In this document: positions 16,464 through 25,455 of the stretch, piece after piece
Layout: every line of letters begins with the position of its first letter
How positions within the stretch are numbered: the stretch's first letter is position 1
Assembly: GCF_030408575.1 (NCBI RefSeq)
Contig: NZ_CP047047.1
Coordinates: forward strand, 2,163,275 to 2,227,274
DNA: 64,000 nt
Reading direction: 5' to 3'
Source of the DNA: Corynebacterium auris
GTDB taxonomy: Bacteria > Actinomycetota > Actinomycetes > Mycobacteriales > Mycobacteriaceae
Program-made: the position numbers and the translations under genes
Notes under the pieces: generated by a model
The model's input: the letters and a program-made list of their open reading frames with translations, nothing else
Told to the model about the DNA's origin: nothing
The model's database searches: none

Positions 16464-17768
16464 ATGAAGCTCGGTACAAAACTTGTCGCTGCGGCCACCG
16501 CAGCTATTACAGCGTGCACATTGACCGTTGCCACCGCCCCGGCAGACGTGTTCCACGGCTACTGGATCGGCGGCAGGATTGAGGAGACCTACCACCGGCT
16601 TGGTGGATGGGGCAGGTTCGGGGATGCCACCACACCGGAGAGTGTGGCTGCATGGAACGGTCGTTTCCAGGTCTTCCAACGCGACGCCTCCATCTACTGG
16701 CACCCCAACGTCGACAACGGCACCGCCCACCAGGTCGGAGGACGCATCCGCGACAAATGGGGCGATCTCGGGTGGGAAAACGCCGCACTGGGCTACCCCA
16801 CTACCGATGAGTTGAAAACACCTGACGGTGTGGGGCGGTTCAACCACTTCCAGGGCGGATCAATCTACTGGTCGCCGAACACCGACGCACACCAGATCTG
16901 GGGCGGAATCCGCGACAAATGGGCGGCGCAAGGATGGGAGACCGGGCCGTTGGGCTATCCCACCACCGATGAGTTGACAACCCCGGATGGAAAAGGCAAG
17001 TACAACCACTTTCAGAACGGATCGATCTACTACTCGCCTGCTGGCGGGGTACACACTGTTAGCGGGAAGATTCGCGACTTTTGGGCCAAAGCCGGCTGGG
17101 AGAAAAGCCCCCTCGGATTCCCGTCGTCGGATCCGTACACTGCCGGCGGCGGGATGAAGCAGAATTTCATCGGTGGTTCCATCCAAGCGTTTGAGCCCAC
17201 CGGTGTAGCCCTGGAAAAGTTCGATAACAAGGCCTACTCCAGCTACCGGCAGGTCTACCCCCTTTTCGCAAAAGAAGACCTTCCTCGCTGGCACGCCGCG
17301 GGCGCACACCGCGAACTGATTCAGAACATGGACAAGTACTTCCCGTTAACGGGGTGTCCGAAAGAAATCACCCTGGGTGTGGTATGCACTCTCACCGGTG
17401 TCGGTGGGTACCGCGGAAAAGTCACCGTTGACCGTATCTCGGATACCGGATTCACCTTAAAAACAGCCGCCGACCACCCCGAGGGAGCTGGTCGCCTGCT
17501 GACCATCCGTTTCGACGAGGTCACCGCCCCACCGGCGGATGAGAAAAACCTCGTCTTCGACACCGCCGACATCAAGACCCGCTACACCGGGTCGAATAAA
17601 ACCTGGATCCGCCTCATCGTCGAATCCTCCGGACCGACAGCATCCACCCAGGTACAAGGACCGTTTAGCTCCGAGCATATCGGCACGCAAATCTGGGGGC
17701 CGTTTGCAAGCAAACTGCGCACCACGCTGGATAAATCCACCACCACCTACGTCCCGCTGACCCCCTAA
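16464..17768 (+). CDS. Secreted LGFP-repeat wall-binding protein (toxin-operon gene 1)
   Basis: 434 residues. A Sec signal peptide, with LVAAATAAITACTLTVATAPA before the mature start at about residue 28, is followed by about four LGFP repeats. Three clear ones are at residues 109 (LGYPTTDELKTPDG), 163 (LGYPTTDELTTPDG) and 216 (LGFPSSD), with a weaker one near 46. LGFP repeats occur in corynebacterial mycolyltransferases (compare 49369-51294 here) and are thought to anchor proteins to the mycolyl-arabinogalactan layer. Residues 250-434 form a distinct domain with a Cys pair (TGCPKEITLGVVCTL) of no family I know. There is no mycolyltransferase domain. It leads the four-gene unit ending in the nuclease toxin and its immunity gene, so it likely serves as a surface docking or delivery factor (inference). 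Confidence 0.85.
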   Translation: MKLGTKLVAAATAAITACTLTVATAPADVFHGYWIGGRIEETYHRLGGWGRFGDATTPESVAAWNGRFQVFQRDASIYWHPNVDNGTAHQVGGRIRDKWGDLGWENAALGYPTTDELKTPDGVGRFNHFQGGSIYWSPNTDAHQIWGGIRDKWAAQGWETGPLGYPTTDELTTPDGKGKYNHFQNGSIYYSPAGGVHTVSGKIRDFWAKAGWEKSPLGFPSSDPYTAGGGMKQNFIGGSIQAFEPTGVALEKFDNKAYSSYRQVYPLFAKEDLPRWHAAGAHRELIQNMDKYFPLTGCPKEITLGVVCTLTGVGGYRGKVTVDRISDTGFTLKTAADHPEGAGRLLTIRFDEVTAPPADEKNLVFDTADIKTRYTGSNKTWIRLIVESSGPTASTQVQGPFSSEHIGTQIWGPFASKLRTTLDKSTTTYVPLTP

Positions 17769-17850
17769 CCCCGCACACGCAACCATCTCGCCCCCTCCGG
17801 TTCCGACCGCCCACCCCTTTTGCCCGTCGAGACGAAAGACACCTGCCATC

Positions 17851-18753
17851 ATGCACACTCGCCTGCCCCGCTTGGTGCACGCTGCTGTCGCCGCAGCAGC
17901 AGCCCTGATGACCACCGCCGCGTTTGCTGCCCCGGCACTGGCGAAAACCACCGTCGACACCATCGCCGGTGACGGCGGGTTAACCCAGCAAGCCTGCGGT
18001 ATGCAACCGCAACAAATCCGCGTCGACTCGTCATCCGTGCAAGGCATGTCCGCCTGCTTTGGGCTTGTAGCACCCACGGGGTGGGTCGCGGTCAACATCA
18101 CCGGCTCCTACGGCGTGGTCAACAACCTCACCGTCCCCGTTGCCGTGGCTTTCAAACTGCCCGACGGTGCCGTCTACTTCCAACAGACCATCCAACCTGG
18201 ACAGGTTAAGAGTGTTGACGTTGACCGCCGTGGGTCAACCATCGTCGAGCTGCAAGTTAGCCCCGTGGCAACCTCCACCGGCACATCCACCGCCACGTTG
18301 ACACCGGCGGCCGATAAATCCAACGTCATCACCCTGCGCAGCGCAGGAAAACTAGCGCCCGGACGTGTCCTGCGCATCAGCTGGGCAGGAGTGTCCTTAA
18401 GCGCACTGGATCGCAATAGCGGGTTCAACGACCGACTGGATGCATCCTTTACTGTTGTTCCTGCTCTCGACGGCACACAATGCGTCTCCTTAGAGTCCGC
18501 CGCCTACCCGGGAGTCTTTCTGACAATGAGCACCACAGGAGCGGTGCAAACAGCCACCAACCCCGCCCCAAAATCCGCGACCTGGTGTGCCAGTGCAGCA
18601 ACAACGACACCCACCGGGGTGCATCTGGCTAACGCCTCAAACCAAACCCGCCTCCTTGCTGCCGCAACCGGAGGAAAAGTCACCACCAGCACCACACGCA
18701 GCCTCGAAACTGTGTGGTTTAGCGACCAGGCTCTCGCCTGGCCAGGAAAGTAG
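17851..18753 (+). CDS. Secreted protein with AbfB-like arabinose-binding domain (toxin-operon gene 2)
   Basis: 300 residues with a Sec signal peptide (hydrophobic AAVAAAAALMTTAAFAAPALA, cleavage near residue 31). Residues about 35-205 form a beta-rich domain of unknown family containing two Cys (QQACGM, MSACFG). Residues from about 211 (CVSLESAAYPGVFLTM, then GVHLANASNQTRLLA) have the beta-trefoil spacing of the AbfB domain, which in alpha-L-arabinofuranosidases binds arabinofuranose side chains. No glycosidase catalytic domain is present. Arabinogalactan of the corynebacterial wall is the obvious arabinofuranose polymer. The next gene, the large toxin, starts 6 bases after the stop, implying tight coupling. 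AbfB assignment is by pattern, not by search. Confidence 0.72.
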   Translation: MHTRLPRLVHAAVAAAAALMTTAAFAAPALAKTTVDTIAGDGGLTQQACGMQPQQIRVDSSSVQGMSACFGLVAPTGWVAVNITGSYGVVNNLTVPVAVAFKLPDGAVYFQQTIQPGQVKSVDVDRRGSTIVELQVSPVATSTGTSTATLTPAADKSNVITLRSAGKLAPGRVLRISWAGVSLSALDRNSGFNDRLDASFTVVPALDGTQCVSLESAAYPGVFLTMSTTGAVQTATNPAPKSATWCASAATTTPTGVHLANASNQTRLLAAATGGKVTTSTTRSLETVWFSDQALAWPGK

Positions 18754-18759
18754 AATCCC

Positions 18760-21700
18760 ATGTTGCCATCCCATATGCGCACCGGCCGAGTCCGCCTGTG
18801 GACGCATCGTTTTCTCGCAGGATCACTGGTCACCGCGATCGTTGCTTCAACCTCCCAGGCCGATGCCATCGCCCAGGACGAAGCACAGCGACTGTCCGAG
18901 GAGATCACTGCTTCAGCTGAAGCACGTTCGTTTGCTGTCAGCATGCTCGATTCCGCGTTTCCCGCCTCACGCGAAGCTGCAGTAGACGCCCTGAGCGGCT
19001 CCGAGCGGAACTGGTCGAACTACGTCGATACAGGGCGCGAGATTGCACAGCAACAGGACCTGCGCAGCATCATGTCCACACTGTCATCTGTGAGCGGACC
19101 GACGGTGCAGGACCGCGCCAATGAACTGCTCGCTTCCGGAACCACAGAGGAAATGGGCGAGTTCATCGAGTCAGGGTGGCAGCAAGCTCAAGCACAAGAT
19201 GACCGTGCAACTGCCTGGGAAGCCGCAGAAGCCCCCGAGGGCTCCACTCTAAAAGCAGCCGCTGACGAAGCACTGCGGATCAACACACCGGACGCACTCG
19301 CCGAGTTCGCGGCCACAGGGCAGGAAACAGCACGCGCGCATGACCGCCGGCGTGAAGTCTACGAGCTGACGAACTCGCCCCTGCCGACAGTTGCGGCCAA
19401 CGCCGCGGAAGCATTGCAGGTGGGAACAGATACCGCGATCGAGGGGTTTTTGCGCTACGGCCAGTTCGTCGCGGCTACCCAAGATGCCGAAAGGATGGAC
19501 ATTTCCCAGCTGGTCGAAATGGCCATCACAGAGGCTGAGACCGCCACAAACGAAAACAACAAAGCGTGGATGCAGGCTGACCGGGCGGCACGCGCAGCTG
19601 AAGCGGCCCGCATCGCGACGGAAAAATCCCGCGATGAAGCGCTCGCCGCCAATGCAGCCCAAAACAGGGCCGGAAACGCTGCAATTGCGGCAGGTAACCT
19701 CGCCACCCAGTCAGCGCACGTCGCCGATCAGGCAGTAGCCGCCTCACAGGAGGCACGTCAAGCCCTCCGGCAAACCGCTGATGCCCTCTCTCGTGCTGCC
19801 TCCGCCTCTGCGCGCGCCCAAGCCGCCGCAGCGGCGGCAGCCTCAGCTGCTAACGCCGCAGCATACGATGCAGGTTCCGCTGCGGCAGCGCGCCGCGCTG
19901 CTGAACAGGCACGCAACGCTGCTCAAGCCGCGCAGCGATCCGCCGAAGCATATAACTATGCCTCCCAAGCCGCAGGCTATGCCCAATCTGCTGGACGTGC
20001 CGCAGGATCAGCGGCAGCAAACGCCGACGCCGCCGCCACAGCAGCAACCAACGCCGCCAGTGCGGCAGGAGTCAGTGAAGCCGCCGCGGCTGAAGCCCGA
20101 GCCGGAGCAGCCCGCGCCCGCAACGCCGCGGCCCGCGCCCGCAACGCCGCTCACCAGGTCGACACCCTTGTTGCCCAGATTCAGGGCCTGGTTGAAGAGG
20201 CGAAAACCGCCGCACGCGAAGCTGCCGACCATGCACGCAGAGCTGCCGACGCCGCCGACGCTGCGGCACGCGAAGCGGGAAATGCACGCTACGCCGCCAC
20301 GTTTGCTGGCCAGCATGCCCAGGCCGCAGCCGATGCAGCGGATAAAGCACGCCGCAACACAGACCTCGCGGTCAAAACGCATCAGATTGCAAACGTAAGC
20401 GCCGACCAGCGCCTTGAAGACGAACGTGCATTCCTGAAAGATCAAGCCCTCGCAGCACGCGACGTTCAAGACGCCCAAGATAACGCCGCGGCTGAAGAGC
20501 GCAAACGCCGTGGCGAACTTACAGCTCGCATGGAGGCGCTGACCCAGTCGCTTCCTGACAGTGAGGACAGCTTTACCCCCACCGATGAATCTCTTGGCGA
20601 TATCCGCCAACTCGCGCTTGCTGCAGCCCAAGTCGGATCCCCCGCTGTTGCGGGAGCGGCGAAAGTAGCCCTCGAAGGAAACACCGACGAGGATCTCATT
20701 GACTTCGCCTTCTACTCCTATCCCGACGCGGTCGCTACTGATGACCTCAACGAGGTCAGCTACATCGCCCTGTACGACCCGGATGAAAACATCCGCGCCG
20801 CCGCCGACGAAATGGGCTACGAGGACGACGCCGCAATCGCGCGCTTTATCAACGACGAGCTTCCCCAGATGCGCCTGCCCGGCCTTATTGCGCAAACCTG
20901 GCAACTGCGTGAAAGCGCCGGACCTGCCACGCAAGCCGCCGCAGACGAAGCACTGCGCACCAACACATTTGATGCCCTTAATACCTTTGTCCACGGCGGC
21001 GGATACGACCACGCCCGCTACACCGACCAGCTGCAGGAAGCCTACGCCCTGACAGAATCCGGAGGCCGGGAAGTCGCAATCGCCGCCGAAGCGGCAGTAA
21101 CCGGCGACCGTGCAGGTCTCAATGAATTCGTCACTATCGAGCAATACCGCCGCGCGATGTATGACCACCAGCGCGACGCCCACAACGCCGATATTGACGC
21201 GCTACTCGAACTCGGTAAAAACGCGGCCCTTACCGCCTCCCAGCAAGCCGCCGACGCACAACAAGCCCACCAACGCGCCCTGGGGTCGGCAGCCCAAGCC
21301 GACCAGTACGCACAGCAAGCACAGCAATGGGCAGGACAAGCCCAACAATCAGCGCAACTCGCCCAAACCCACGTCGCCTCCGCGCAACAAGCGCTAACCT
21401 TCGCCAAACAACAGCAACAAAAAGCCCACGCCGCCGCAGCATCTGCCGAAGCCGACGCAGCACAAGCAACCAGCAACGCCGATCAAGCCACCGCATATGC
21501 CGCCACTGCCCGCACTGCAGCGAACAACGCCGCAGCCTCCGCCTCATCCGCACGCCAATCCGCCAACGCGGCCAGCCACGATGCCGCCGCCGCATCACAA
21601 GCCGCCAACGACGCCTACAACGCGGCATGGCAACTCGAACTATCCGAACTCGAACAAGCCCGCTCCGCAGCCGCAGAAGGACTCATCACCACTGAGACGC

Positions 21701-22488
21701 AAAGCGCCCTCGATAGAATCCGCAACGCGATCGGGAAAGAAAACCTCGACCTCATCCTCGACCTCATCGGGGTAGGCGACGTCCTTAAATGCTTCCGCGG
21801 ACAAGTAAACGGATGCATCTGGGCGACAGTAGGAATCCTGCCCATCGGCAAGGCAGCAAAAATCGCCAAAGCCATGCCCGCCATCCGCAGGCTCATCGCC
21901 AAAGCCGGCGACATCAAACACGCGTTCAGTAATTCACATGTCACAAAAGCGCTCAACGAAGCGCTCAACCCCGTCGCCTGCCGCATCACAGGAACCATCG
22001 CCCACACCGCAGGAACGCCTACCTACGCCCCCGCGATCTACCACCCTACTGCTGGGACCACAAGCCCCTACGCAATAGCCGCTTCACAATGCCCAATCCC
22101 ATCCACAGTCCAGAAAGTAGGACCGTTCAACCGCAACCCAATCAACGCTGAATTTGCAGATGGTTTCTGGCGCGACGGTGACCCCGCAAGAATGCCGAAA
22201 GATTGGGAGTTTGGTCCAATCCGCTTTACCGAAAGAGGATTCCCGAACTTCAATGCGCACGTTCATACTTACAATGGCAGGAAAGGCGACGTAGTGATCA
22301 AGATCACGGGTGATCGTGATGCGGATTACCGCGCAGCAGACAAAGCATTAGGGCTTCCCCCAGGATACAGGGAACGGGAAAAGCTAACATGGCACCATCA
22401 CGAAGATAAGGGTCGGATGCAACTCATTCCAACGAAGCTGCATAAAGCCGTCAGACATACCGGCGGTTTTTCAATGCACCGGCCCTAA
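18760..22488 (+). CDS. Secreted ALF-repeat polymorphic toxin with C-terminal WHH nuclease
   Basis: 1242 residues. A signal peptide (RFLAGSLVTAIVASTSQADA, cleavage near residue 36) precedes four ALF-type helical repeats at about 50-240 (pattern AxxAL, F-x2-G-x7-DR, e.g. FAATGQETARAHDRR). An Ala-rich coiled coil follows (about 255-590), then a second ALF block (about 610-805) and a second coiled coil rich in Gln/Ala (about 815-965). A hydrophobic pre-toxin segment (about 980-1065, LDLIGVGDVLKCF to LPIGKAAKIAKAMPAIRRL) comes before a C-terminal nuclease at about 1124-1242. The nuclease carries WHHHEDKGRMQLIPTKLHKA and VRHTGG (W1211, H1212-1214, H1228, H1233), the hallmark of the WHH branch of the HNH/endonuclease VII superfamily, a DNase toxin class. 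The immunity gene follows 18 bases later. This is a full-length, uninterrupted polymorphic toxin exported by the general secretory route. Confidence 0.85.
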   Translation: MLPSHMRTGRVRLWTHRFLAGSLVTAIVASTSQADAIAQDEAQRLSEEITASAEARSFAVSMLDSAFPASREAAVDALSGSERNWSNYVDTGREIAQQQDLRSIMSTLSSVSGPTVQDRANELLASGTTEEMGEFIESGWQQAQAQDDRATAWEAAEAPEGSTLKAAADEALRINTPDALAEFAATGQETARAHDRRREVYELTNSPLPTVAANAAEALQVGTDTAIEGFLRYGQFVAATQDAERMDISQLVEMAITEAETATNENNKAWMQADRAARAAEAARIATEKSRDEALAANAAQNRAGNAAIAAGNLATQSAHVADQAVAASQEARQALRQTADALSRAASASARAQAAAAAAASAANAAAYDAGSAAAARRAAEQARNAAQAAQRSAEAYNYASQAAGYAQSAGRAAGSAAANADAAATAATNAASAAGVSEAAAAEARAGAARARNAAARARNAAHQVDTLVAQIQGLVEEAKTAAREAADHARRAADAADAAAREAGNARYAATFAGQHAQAAADAADKARRNTDLAVKTHQIANVSADQRLEDERAFLKDQALAARDVQDAQDNAAAEERKRRGELTARMEALTQSLPDSEDSFTPTDESLGDIRQLALAAAQVGSPAVAGAAKVALEGNTDEDLIDFAFYSYPDAVATDDLNEVSYIALYDPDENIRAAADEMGYEDDAAIARFINDELPQMRLPGLIAQTWQLRESAGPATQAAADEALRTNTFDALNTFVHGGGYDHARYTDQLQEAYALTESGGREVAIAAEAAVTGDRAGLNEFVTIEQYRRAMYDHQRDAHNADIDALLELGKNAALTASQQAADAQQAHQRALGSAAQADQYAQQAQQWAGQAQQSAQLAQTHVASAQQALTFAKQQQQKAHAAAASAEADAAQATSNADQATAYAATARTAANNAAASASSARQSANAASHDAAAASQAANDAYNAAWQLELSELEQARSAAAEGLITTETQSALDRIRNAIGKENLDLILDLIGVGDVLKCFRGQVNGCIWATVGILPIGKAAKIAKAMPAIRRLIAKAGDIKHAFSNSHVTKALNEALNPVACRITGTIAHTAGTPTYAPAIYHPTAGTTSPYAIAASQCPIPSTVQKVGPFNRNPINAEFADGFWRDGDPARMPKDWEFGPIRFTERGFPNFNAHVHTYNGRKGDVVIKITGDRDADYRAADKALGLPPGYREREKLTWHHHEDKGRMQLIPTKLHKAVRHTGGFSMHRP

Positions 22489-22505
22489 GCTCTAGCGGAG
22501 ACAGA

Positions 22506-23489
22506 ATGTCGAACTATACTTCTCTTTTCACTTCAACCGGCCAGCCCGCCGATCCAGCCCGTATTTCCGAGATAGAGCAGGGCCTCGGAAAAGTGCTGCC
22601 CGTGGACTACAAGAACTTGTTGATACAAACCGGTGGAGGGGTACTCAATCCCGACCGCAATTTTCTCAGCAGAACTGCATCGTCCGGCGGTGATAAGATT
22701 GAAATCGCGGTCGACGTCATTTTCGGCAACGGGAAAGCAACCAACGGGGACAACATCGACCTGGTCGAGTATGGAGTCTTCCTCATGGATGAATGGGAGA
22801 TTCCCGACGAGGTGCTATTGCTAGCTACCACTAGCGATGGAATGCATCAATGCTTCGTCATCAACTACCGTCTCGCTGAATTTCCGTTAGGTTCCGTGTT
22901 GCACTTTAATACGGACCCCGAAGGCCAAATGACGCAAGTAGCCGACTCTGTCGATGACTTCCTTTCGCAATTGGGGCCTAATCCCTATATTGAGCCTGGC
23001 CGTGTTGATATTCCGGATGACGCGGGCATTATTGGCGTCCGCCAAGGCCAACTCTCCCCAGCCTTACGCGAGGCTATCTCTCAAACACCTACTCCAGGTA
23101 TCGAACAGCTTTTGCGTAAGTCAGCAGAACCTCTCGCGCTTACGCCCTCTGTATCCATCAGCAAAAACTCCGTCGAAACCAGACGCTTCCTGGATGTTCT
23201 TTATTGGATAGCCCAACACGTAGCCCCTCAACCAGATCCGCAAACCTTCGTCTACCCGGAAAATGAAGAGAGCCCAGTTTCGCTTCACAAGTTGATTTCA
23301 GAGTCATTCGTCAACCCTGACTTGAATTGGCTGTCTACGTACTCCTACTATCCCATATCGGCGTGGTGGGAAACCCGCGTCGAAGAAGGACGATTGCGGC
23401 CATCAAAAAGCGGGTATGTCCTCGATAGTGACTATATCGATACAGTTCTGGACGAGTTGCGACCGATAGAGCCAGCGACGGATTTTTAA
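22506..23489 (+). CDS. SUKH (SMI1/KNR4)-family immunity protein
   Basis: 327 residues, no signal peptide, so cytoplasmic. The N-terminal domain has the SMI1/KNR4 pattern: ISEIEQGLGKVLPVDYKNLLIQTGGG, then an acidic strand region and a long loop to DEWEIPDEVLLLATTSDGMHQCFVINY. Single-domain SUKH proteins are about 150 residues; here a second part (about 180-327, SPALREAISQTPTPGIEQLL onward) is unassigned and includes a tryptophan-rich stretch (YYPISAWWETR). SUKH proteins are established cognate immunity proteins for nucleases of the HNH class including WHH. The gene begins 18 bases after the toxin stop. It should bind and block the toxin's C-terminal nuclease in the producer. Base composition is lower in GC than the core cluster. 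Confidence 0.85.
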   Translation: MSNYTSLFTSTGQPADPARISEIEQGLGKVLPVDYKNLLIQTGGGVLNPDRNFLSRTASSGGDKIEIAVDVIFGNGKATNGDNIDLVEYGVFLMDEWEIPDEVLLLATTSDGMHQCFVINYRLAEFPLGSVLHFNTDPEGQMTQVADSVDDFLSQLGPNPYIEPGRVDIPDDAGIIGVRQGQLSPALREAISQTPTPGIEQLLRKSAEPLALTPSVSISKNSVETRRFLDVLYWIAQHVAPQPDPQTFVYPENEESPVSLHKLISESFVNPDLNWLSTYSYYPISAWWETRVEEGRLRPSKSGYVLDSDYIDTVLDELRPIEPATDF

Positions 23490-23505
23490 CGATAGCTACA
23501 TTTTT

Positions 23506-23966
23506 CTGAGTCCGGTATTTGTCAACCTTTTGTGAGTCGTTGGTGGTGAAGATTGATGCCAACGATTGGGTTGGGGGATGGGGCTTGTGGTGGTCGGCGG
23601 TAGCGCTCGGGGTGGGCAGCGTAGTGGGCATCTAGCGCGTGTTGGCGCGCTTGGCGGCGTGTTTGCCAGGTGCCGGTGTAGACCTCGTCGGGGCTGTAGA
23701 AACCAATACCGGAATGCAGATGCGTGGTGTTGTAGCTTTCGATCCAGGACGCGCACCAGGCTCTGGCGTGGTCCAGGCTGGTAAATATTCCGGGGTAGCT
23801 CGCGTGGGTTTTCATCGTCGCGAACACCGCTTCTGAATAGGGGTTGTCGTTGGACACCCTGGGCCGGGAATGCGATTCAACAACCCCGTGGGCGTGGAAC
23901 ACGTCGGTGACCGCGCCGGCGATCATCGCGGCGCCGGAATCTGCGTGCACCACTTTTGGAGTGTGT
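23506..23966 (-). pseudogene. IS3-family transposase C-terminal remnant
   Basis: Encodes the last 145 residues of an IS3 OrfB: VVHADSGAAMIAGAVTDVFHAH, SRPRVSNDNPYSEAVFATMKTH and WIESYNTTHLHSGIGFYSPDEVYTG, stop at 23522-23524. The 5' part is cut off at 23967 by an IS21 terminus. The 3' terminus TGAGTCCGGTATTTGTC is near 23506. It closes the right side of the toxin operon. Confidence 0.85.
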
Positions 23967-24588
23967 GTCTGATCTGTTAGCGACGCTTGAAAAGTAGCCC
24001 GCTTACGACGGTCGAAAAGTAGCCCACCGACAAGATTGGATGGGTGATATCCGTGGAAGAGTGGGCCGAGATCAGGTATCTGCGTCGGCAGGGCCTGTCG
24101 ATCAGGAAAATCGCGGCCGAAATAGGCTGCGCGAAAAAGACGGTGGAAAGGGCGCTGGCCTCAGATGCGCCACCTGTGTACAAGAAGCGTGCAAGATCCG
24201 AGACCAGCTTCACCCCGTTTGAACCGCGGGTTCGTGCCCTGCTGGAACAGACCCCGACGTTGCCTGCCACTGTGATCGCGCAGCGTGTGGGGTGCTGTGG
24301 GTCGATCACATGGTTTCGCGACAATGTGCGCCGCATCCGCCCTGACTATCAGCAGGCGGACCCGGTGGACACGCTGATTCACCGCCCTGGTGAGCAAATC
24401 CAGTGTGACCTGACTTTCCCCGCCGGCGGGATTCCCGACGGAACCGGGAAGAAAGTAGCGTTTCCGGTGCTGGTGATGGTGGCGTCGTATTCGAGGTTCA
24501 TGGCCGCGCGTGTGCTGCCGTCACGCACGACCGCAGATCTTGTTGCAGGGATGTGGGCCTTGTTGTCGACATCGTTTCAGGCCGTGCC
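23967..24588 (+). mobile_element. IS21-family element 0, left end plus istA fragment
   Basis: Begins TGTCTGATCTGTTAGCG, with two tandem motifs GTCGAAAAGTAGCCC/TTGAAAAGTAGCCC near 23983 and 24007 that look like IS21 multiple terminal repeats. Cut at 24588 by the next IS21 element. Confidence 0.8.
24044..24588 (+). pseudogene. IS21 IstA N-terminal fragment
   Basis: About 180 residues starting MISVEEWAEIRYLRRQGLSIRKIA, a helix-turn-helix, followed by the start of the integrase core (HRPGEQIQCDLTFPAG, first catalytic Asp, then VMVASYSRFMAARVLPSRT). The gene runs into foreign sequence at 24589, where the frame reads on for 11 unrelated codons. Non-functional. Confidence 0.85.
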
Positions 24589-24687
24589 TGTTAGGACCAC
24601 GTGTTTAGTAACGGTGTGGTGAGTATCGAGTAACGCCCGGGTGAGTATCGAGTAACACCCGGGCGTTTTGGGGTTTTGGTGGGGTTA

Positions 24688-25452
24688 TTAGGCCAGTCGC
24701 ATGTTGGTGCCTTCGAGTGTGATGATTTCGGCGCCGGCGACGAGTCGGTTGAGGATGGATTCGGCGATGACGGCATCCGGGATGGATTTGTACCACTCGT
24801 CGGGTGTGAACTGGGATGTCACGATGGTGGATCCGCGGGGTTCGTGCTCTGCGAGGATGTTGAGCAGTTGGTGTGCGGTAGCGGCATCGATTGGGGTGGT
24901 CAGGAAGTCGTCGAGGACTAACACGTCTGTGTGGTGGAGGTCTTCGAGGAATGTGATGCGGGCTGGGTCGTCGTGTTTGAGCACGGCGAGGTGGTTGGAG
25001 AGTGTGTCGGTGCGGAAGAAGCGTGCGGAGTAGTCGTTTCGGCACGCCGCGGTGAGCAGTGCTTGGGCGAGGTAGGTCTTGCCGACGGAGGATTTGCCCA
25101 GGATGACAATGTTTTGTGCGCTTTGGCACCATCGGCAGTGAGCGAGTCGGGTGATTTGCTCTTTGTTGATGGTGCGGCCGGGCGTGTAAGTGATGTCTTC
25201 GATGCAGGCATCGGGATTTGGCGATCGGGATGCTTTGAGCAGTTTGTTGACTCGCCTCTCACGCTTGGCCGCTACCTCTTTGTCGAGTGCGTAGAGCACT
25301 TTGTCGGAGAAGCTCCAGTCGTCGAATGCGGGATCGGCGGCGATGTCGATGACGCTTTGTCCGAAGGCGGTCATGCGCAGGTCGGTAAAGATCGGCAGGA
25401 CTGATTCGTCGAGGAAGCGGGCAGATGCTGATGCTGGTTGTGGGTGGGGCAT
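24688..25452 (-). CDS. IS21 IstB-type transposition ATPase, element 1
   Basis: 254 residues. AAA+ helper: Walker A ILGKSSVGKTYLAQALL, Walker B DVLVLDDFLTT, and sensor region STIVTSQFTPDEWYKSIPD, ending in GTNMRLA. IstB loads and regulates the IstA transposase on DNA. The ORF is intact, but its IstA partner is truncated. Confidence 0.9.
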   Translation of the reverse strand: MPHPQPASASARFLDESVLPIFTDLRMTAFGQSVIDIAADPAFDDWSFSDKVLYALDKEVAAKRERRVNKLLKASRSPNPDACIEDITYTPGRTINKEQITRLAHCRWCQSAQNIVILGKSSVGKTYLAQALLTAACRNDYSARFFRTDTLSNHLAVLKHDDPARITFLEDLHHTDVLVLDDFLTTPIDAATAHQLLNILAEHEPRGSTIVTSQFTPDEWYKSIPDAVIAESILNRLVAGAEIITLEGTNMRLA

Positions 25453-25455
25453 GGG

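Noticed and set aside
16464..17768. Mycolyltransferase annotation for the LGFP protein
   Set aside because: It has LGFP repeats but no esterase-D fold or GxSMGG nucleophile motif; the C-terminal domain is unrelated.
20008..21183. 391-codon minus-strand ORF inside the toxin gene
   Set aside because: Antisense of the Ala-rich coiled coil; Cys/Gly/Val-rich nonsense composition.
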